A stretch of 64,000 bases of DNA from Nitrospira sp. (lineage in GTDB: Bacteria > Nitrospirota > Nitrospiria > Nitrospirales > Nitrospiraceae), in contig CP126122.1 in NCBI GenBank assembly GCA_030123565.1, positions 2,494,800 through 2,558,799 on the forward strand, read 5' to 3'. The translations under genes were made by a program, and so were the position numbers. The notes beneath the pieces were generated by a model, which searched no databases, was not told the DNA's origin, and saw only the letters and a program-made list of their open reading frames with translations. Below, piece after piece: positions 59,950-64,000 of this stretch (its first letter is position 1; every line of letters starts with the position of its first letter).

Positions 59950-61575
59950 ATGGCGAATCGATCGCTCAAAACGCTGCTTGCCTGGGTGATCATCACGGCG
60001 GCCGGACTGATCGTCTTGACGATCGCCGTCGTCGATCTGGTCGATGAGCTCGTGGTCGATGAGATCGCCGCGCGCGACCGGCACAGCGCCTTCATTCGGG
60101 CGACCGCCGCCATGAGCCGATCCATTCAGACATCCGGAACTCGTCCCAGTCTCGCGTCGATCGAACGGACGGCGAAAGACATCCTCGATTTACGTCCGGG
60201 CCTCCGCCGCCTGAGCTTCTTCGATATCACACGAGACGGCGGGCCGCTGCTGTGGAGCAGTGATTCCGGACAGGCGCCGGAAACGCTGCCCGCCTCCGAA
60301 CTTGCCGAGATCGCGGCGGGACGTTCGACCAGCTATTTCGATGACTCGACCGAGGATCGCGCCTGGATGATCACCGCGCCGGTCCTGTCGGACGGACAGG
60401 TGATCGGAGCCTTGCGAGGGCGCTTTTCCGTCGAGAAGTTCGACCGGATTACCGAGCAGGAACGGGAGCGGGCGCGCCTGATCGCCGTCGCGATGGTCGG
60501 GCTTACCTGCCTGGTCTTTTTTATGGTGATTCAACGCCAGGTCCATCAACCGATCCATCGACTGCTGGATGCGATGCGCCGGGCCGAAGCCGGCGACTTG
60601 ACGAGCCGGACGTTGCCGGCTGGACCGGCCGACCTGCAGGAAGTGTCGCAACAATTTAACCGGATGCTGGACCGCGTCCGGCAAGTGATGGAGGATAAAG
60701 AACGGTTGCTCGGTGAAATCAGGGATTTCAATACGACCTTGACCAACAAGGTCACAGAGGCCAAGGCGGCGCTCCACCAGACGCATGCGATGCTGGTGGA
60801 GGCGCGCATCCAAGCCGAACGCAACGAGAAACTGGCTGCGCTGGGCGAATTCTCCGCCGTCATGGCTCACGAACTCGGAAATCCGTTGAACGCGATTTCA
60901 GGACATCTTCAGCTGGCGGAGGTCACCACGGACCGGGCACAGCTGCGGCACCATTTGACCATCGTGAAGGCGGAAACCGACCGGATGGTCCGCACCATCC
61001 AAAGCCTGCTGGACTCCACAAGGATTCACGCCCGGAAAGCCCCTCTCGATGTGAACGCCATCCTCCGTGATGTCCTGGCCGTGGTGACGCCGACCACGGA
61101 GGCACGAAAGATCACGGTCAAAAGCAGTTTCTCGTCCCACTTGCCTCTCGTGTCGGGAGATGCTCGGGCGCTTCGCGGATTGGTGTTCAATCTGATCACG
61201 AACGCCATCCAGGCGATGCCGCGCGGCGGCGAGCTGGATCTCATCACCTCCGCCGTCGTGGACGGCCCCCTCCCCGGCCTCATCGTGATCCATGGAAGTC
61301 CGCAACTGAATGCCGGAGGGGTGCGGATGGTCGTGCGGGATTCAGGCGTCGGCATTCCGGAACACACGCTCCCGCACATTTTCGAGCCGTTTTTTACGAC
61401 CCGCCACAATACGGGCGGAACGGGGCTGGGTTTGACGATCTGTCAACGAACGGTGTCCGCTCACGGAGGTCGCCTCGCGGTTCAGAGCACCCTGGGACAG
61501 GGCACGCAATTCACCGTAGATTTCCCCCCTCTGTCGAGCGGTTCCCGGAACGAGGACGAGCGTGGAAACCTCTAA
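59950..61575 (+). CDS. Sensor histidine kinase
   Basis: A 541-residue kinase: membrane helices at about 9-29 and 176-196 bracket a 140-residue periplasmic sensor domain of no recognised family; then HAMP (QPIHRLLDAMRRAEAGDLTS), a coiled coil, the H box MAHELGNPLNAISG and HATPase boxes NLITNAIQAMPRGG, VVRDSGVGIPEHT and TGGTGLGLTICQ. It should phosphorylate the NtrC-type regulator that overlaps it by 14 bp. No PAS domain is visible. Confidence 0.93.
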   Translation: MANRSLKTLLAWVIITAAGLIVLTIAVVDLVDELVVDEIAARDRHSAFIRATAAMSRSIQTSGTRPSLASIERTAKDILDLRPGLRRLSFFDITRDGGPLLWSSDSGQAPETLPASELAEIAAGRSTSYFDDSTEDRAWMITAPVLSDGQVIGALRGRFSVEKFDRITEQERERARLIAVAMVGLTCLVFFMVIQRQVHQPIHRLLDAMRRAEAGDLTSRTLPAGPADLQEVSQQFNRMLDRVRQVMEDKERLLGEIRDFNTTLTNKVTEAKAALHQTHAMLVEARIQAERNEKLAALGEFSAVMAHELGNPLNAISGHLQLAEVTTDRAQLRHHLTIVKAETDRMVRTIQSLLDSTRIHARKAPLDVNAILRDVLAVVTPTTEARKITVKSSFSSHLPLVSGDARALRGLVFNLITNAIQAMPRGGELDLITSAVVDGPLPGLIVIHGSPQLNAGGVRMVVRDSGVGIPEHTLPHIFEPFFTTRHNTGGTGLGLTICQRTVSAHGGRLAVQSTLGQGTQFTVDFPPLSSGSRNEDERGNL

Positions 61576-62968
61576 AGGCTCGGCCCTCGTCATCGATGAT
61601 GACCGGATGAATCGCGAGTTGTTGGCGCAGGCCCTCCGCCAGGCGGATTTCACCGTGACCCTCGCGGCGGGAGGAGAGGAAGCGCTCGCCGGCGGCGGCG
61701 ACTATGACGTGGTCCTCAGCGATCTCAAAATGGCTCCCCTGTCCGGCATGGACGTGTTGGATGCCTTCCGTAAGACGGCGCCCGAAACACCCGTCATCCT
61801 GTTGACCGCCTTCGGGTCCGTCGAGGCGGCGATCGAGGCCATGAAGCGCGGGGCGTTCGATTACATCACCAAACCCATCAATTTGAACGAGCTGATCGTC
61901 GTCGCGACTCGCGCGGTGGAACATTGCCGGCTCGTCCGGGAGAACCGGCAGTTACAAACCTCGCTGAGCCAGCACTTGCGCACGGCCTCGATGATCGGAC
62001 AGAGCCGAAACATCGTGGAGGTCTTCAAACTGGTCGGAAAGGTGGCTCCCAGCAAGACCACCGTCTTGATTCAGGGTGAAAGCGGGACCGGCAAAGAACT
62101 GATCGCCCGGGCCATCCACGAAAACAGTCCGCGCGCCCTCAAGCCGTTTGTGGCCGTGAACTGCAGTGCCATGCCGGACTCGCTCCTGGAGAGTGAACTG
62201 TTCGGTCACGTCAAAGGGTCGTTCACGGGAGCCCAGTCGCTCCGGAGGGGGCTGCTGGAGGAAGCCGACGGGGGGACTTTTTTCCTCGACGAGGTGGGAG
62301 ACCTTTCCGCGGTCGCCCAGGCCAAACTCCTGCGGGCGTTGCAGGAAGGGGAAATCAGGCGGGTCGGAAGCAATGAGACCATTCCCATCGACCTGCGCGT
62401 CATTGCCGCCTCACGCCGGCAGCTCCCGCAATTGGTTCAGGCCGGGCGGTTCCGCGAAGACCTGTTGTATCGCTTGAACACGGTCACGATCACGTTGCCG
62501 CCCCTTCGCGAACGACCGGAGGATATCCCGCTCCTGGCGGAATTTTTTCTCTCGCGCTATGGGGCCGACAAGGATGTGCGCGTGACGGCCTTGTCTCCCG
62601 CCGCCATGCAGATTCTGTTGAAGTATCCCTGGCCGGGAAACGTGCGGGAACTGCAGCATGTGATCGAACGAGCGGTGACACTCGCCACCCATTCGGTTCT
62701 CTCCGTCGATGACCTGGCGCAGGAAATTCGCGTCACGACCCTTCGCACGGGAGAGTCACGCCCCGACCTCCCGGGAACACTCAGCGCGCTTCAGCGCGAA
62801 CGCATTTTCACGGTTCTGGAATCGATGAAAGGCAACAAAGAACAGACCGCCCGCCTGCTGGGCATCAGCCGGAGGACCCTGTATCGTTTTCTGGCGCGGT
62901 ACGGCGGCGGCCGGCCCGCCGCTCATTCCGATCATCCCGACGACCCAACCACTCCGGTGGCCGGATAG
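61562..62968 (+). CDS. NtrC-family sigma-54-dependent response regulator
   Basis: A 468-residue enhancer-binding protein. Receiver domain: IDDDRMNREL with acidic pocket, phospho-Asp in VLSDLKMAPLSG; AAA+ domain: Walker A GESGTGKELIARAIH, sigma-54 loop GSFTGAQSLRRG (GSFTGA replaces the usual GAFTGA), DEVG Walker B; C-terminal Fis-type HTH NKEQTARLLGISRRTLYRFL. GTG start overlaps the kinase end. It is the natural candidate for binding the 29-bp motifs around it. Confidence 0.93.
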   Translation: METSKGSALVIDDDRMNRELLAQALRQADFTVTLAAGGEEALAGGGDYDVVLSDLKMAPLSGMDVLDAFRKTAPETPVILLTAFGSVEAAIEAMKRGAFDYITKPINLNELIVVATRAVEHCRLVRENRQLQTSLSQHLRTASMIGQSRNIVEVFKLVGKVAPSKTTVLIQGESGTGKELIARAIHENSPRALKPFVAVNCSAMPDSLLESELFGHVKGSFTGAQSLRRGLLEEADGGTFFLDEVGDLSAVAQAKLLRALQEGEIRRVGSNETIPIDLRVIAASRRQLPQLVQAGRFREDLLYRLNTVTITLPPLRERPEDIPLLAEFFLSRYGADKDVRVTALSPAAMQILLKYPWPGNVRELQHVIERAVTLATHSVLSVDDLAQEIRVTTLRTGESRPDLPGTLSALQRERIFTVLESMKGNKEQTARLLGISRRTLYRFLARYGGGRPAAHSDHPDDPTTPVAG

Positions 62969-62993
62969 GCGCATTGAGCCGACCTGACACTGC

Positions 62994-63008
62994 GTGCCAT
63001 TCTGGCAC
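62994..63008. promoter_or_regulatory. Inverted repeat GTGCCA-TTC-TGGCAC
   Basis: A perfect 6-bp dyad with a 3-bp spacer, about 88 bp upstream of the sigma-54 promoter of the next gene; a possible activator site. A second near-palindrome occurs at 63041-63061 (GTTGAAACAG facing CTGTTCAAC). Confidence 0.4.
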
Positions 63009-63095
63009 AGGGCCATGCCGGAAGATCCTCCTCTGCGATCGTTGAAACAGCCCTGTTCAACACAAGCCAGGGCCATTCGCCATCCCGCTTCCGAG

Positions 63096-63110
63096 TGGCA
63101 TCACACTTGC
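63096..63110 (+). promoter_or_regulatory. Sigma-54 promoter of the single-domain response regulator
   Basis: TGGCATCACACTTGC fits TGGCAY-N5-TTGC, with GG and GC 10 bp apart. The predicted start lies about 112 bp before the ATG at 63234. Confidence 0.65.
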
Positions 63111-63233
63111 GTGCTGGGAAAACCGTCATGCGATTCAACCACGCCTTACATGCGTATGGTGAGCCGTCAGCTGGACGAATACGAAAAGACCGACGACGGT
63201 CGCTCCAAGATGCATGGACGAAAGGAGACTTCC

Positions 63234-63647
63234 ATGGATGGGTACGGAAAACGAGTGCTGGTCGTAGAAGACGACGATGTTGCCCGGGACATGTTGAGCG
63301 CCATCCTCATCCAGGCTGGCTATATGGTTCATGCCGCGAGGGATGGGCAGGAAGCGTTGGCCGAGATGAAGCGGAGACACTTCGACGTGGTGGTCACGGA
63401 CTACCACATGCCGCGGCTCAATGGGATGGAATTGTTGTCGCTCAGCCGCATCGTCTGGCCGGACACGCCGGTGATCATGATTTCGGGAGACCATACCGAA
63501 TTGTCGCACATGATGGATCAGCGAGGGGTCTATGCCTGGGTCCCGAAACCCTACGATACGTGGTTTCTTCTCGAAGTGATCCGAGATGCGGCCCATGCCC
63601 CGGCCGGGGACCGTTCTCATAACATGACCTCGCAAACCGGTAGCTAA
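63234..63647 (+). CDS. Single-domain (receiver-only) response regulator
   Basis: A 137-residue protein: VLVVEDDDVARDMLSAIL, phospho-Asp in VVVTDYHMPRLNGMELL and Lys in AWVPKPYDTWFLLEV. No output domain follows. It may shuttle phosphate or act by protein contact. AAGGAG lies 6 bp before this ATG, and in-frame codons upstream have no start signal. It is not part of the kinase operon but has its own sigma-54 promoter. Confidence 0.88.
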   Translation: MDGYGKRVLVVEDDDVARDMLSAILIQAGYMVHAARDGQEALAEMKRRHFDVVVTDYHMPRLNGMELLSLSRIVWPDTPVIMISGDHTELSHMMDQRGVYAWVPKPYDTWFLLEVIRDAAHAPAGDRSHNMTSQTGS

Positions 63648-64000
63648 TGTCCTGTCCTTGCAGTTCGTTGAATTGATCTGCGTGGCTGCTCCCTCCTCTC
63701 CCTTGCCCTCTCCCCTCTCGGGGGAGAGGAGAGGGTGAGTGGTCAACCGTTGGGGTGATGGCATGAATCTTTAGACATCACACTAAGACAGGTTGACGGT
63801 GTCGTGATTCGGCTGCTCCGAACCGTGAGCCTGGTTCAGCCCTCCTCCTCATGAAAGCAATCGGGCACCAGACTCGGTTGCTTTCAGTGTTTCATGTCCC
63901 CTTTTCATGTTCCTCGATACGAAGATTCCCATATTCTCGCACTGTGCGCCTCGTGCGGAACCGCTCGCTTGTCCGTCACCTGTCATCTCAGCACGGTGCG
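63648..64000. other. Intergenic region at window end
   Basis: No gene seen. It has a GC-rich hairpin (63700-63737: CCCTCTCC facing GGAGAGG), a dyad GAAAGCAA/TTGCTTTC around 63855-63886 and motif copy C. The last bases (GCACGGTGCG) may begin another motif copy. Confidence 0.55.
63938..63966 (+). promoter_or_regulatory. Repeated 29-bp motif, copy C (candidate enhancer site)
   Basis: CGCACTGTGCG, four bases, then GTGCGGAACCGCTC: the same geometry as copies A and B. Its target promoter is probably beyond the window. Confidence 0.55.

Noticed and set aside
59456-59989. An open frame of 177 codons upstream of the kinase
   Set aside because: Composition is non-coding, it overlaps the kinase start and covers the promoter elements.
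63135-63764. A 209-codon open frame antisense to the response regulator
   Set aside because: It mirrors a real gene in a GC-rich region and has no family signature or ribosome site.
63850-63890. A sigma-54 promoter on the minus strand near motif copy C
   Set aside because: TGGTGC and TTGCT are present but GG and GC are only 9 bp apart, and no minus-strand gene follows.
1-64000. CRISPR arrays, tRNA or rRNA genes, and a diversity-generating retroelement for the FGE-fold gene
   Set aside because: No regularly spaced repeats, no cloverleaf-like sequences and no reverse transcriptase frame were found in the window.

Overview
The window looks like a chromosomal stretch of a Nitrospirota bacterium, most likely a Nitrospira relative. 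That is an inference from gene content: a hopanoid C-3 methylase, a SmbP-like His-rich periplasmic protein, a pentaheme cytochrome, small envelope lipoproteins and a high-GC coding style. I could not run a taxonomic search. No tRNA, rRNA or CRISPR array was seen.

Layout. 1-3.8 kb: the conserved translation/secretion block ffh-rpsP-rimM-trmD-rplS on the minus strand. 3.8-10.8 kb: an SOS/mutagenesis locus, with uvrB divergent from a LexA-like repressor, imuB and dnaE2 across one perfect 21-bp palindrome; dnaE2 carries an in-frame amber codon. 10.8-16.8 kb: FKBP isomerase, DEAD-box helicase, RRM protein and an M28 peptidase. 16.9-27.9 kb: surface-carbohydrate genes (SGNH protein, PIG-L deacetylase, sugar-nucleotide transferase, glucan debranching enzyme, GT4 glycosyltransferase) with two paralogous MFS exporters around a BON-domain protein. 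28.3-32.4 kb: a TolC-family channel, a CPBP-like protein and an MBL hydrolase.

32.4-38.8 kb is an accessory island full of broken genes: one intact YefM/RelE-type pair, an intact MntA-type antitoxin with a decayed hepT, an orphan second YefM-type antitoxin, the C-terminal tail of an AAA ATPase, a brnT remnant with an intact brnA, and a TIR-STAND-FGE-fold gene ruined by two in-frame stops and an IS481-family insertion. The IS ends, its 7-bp target duplication and the exact in-frame repair can all be read directly.

39-52 kb is mostly metabolic and repair: arylamine N-acetyltransferase, a divergent UvrA, YqgE, a nitrilase-family amidase, a SmbP-like protein, rhodanese, pentaheme cytochrome, HDAC-family protein, M3 peptidase and two inverted-repeat-bounded short elements.

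52-64 kb is the most interesting part. Two minus-strand operons (HtrA protease, SPFH lipoprotein, small lipoproteins; and lipoprotein, HpnR, beta-barrel protein) sit beside a sensor kinase / sigma-54 enhancer-binding regulator pair. A 29-bp motif with fixed geometry occurs upstream of both operons, upstream of the kinase operon and again at the window end, and sigma-54-like -24/-12 elements lie 60-150 bp from three of these positions. I propose an autoregulated sigma-54 envelope-stress regulon that includes hopanoid methylation.
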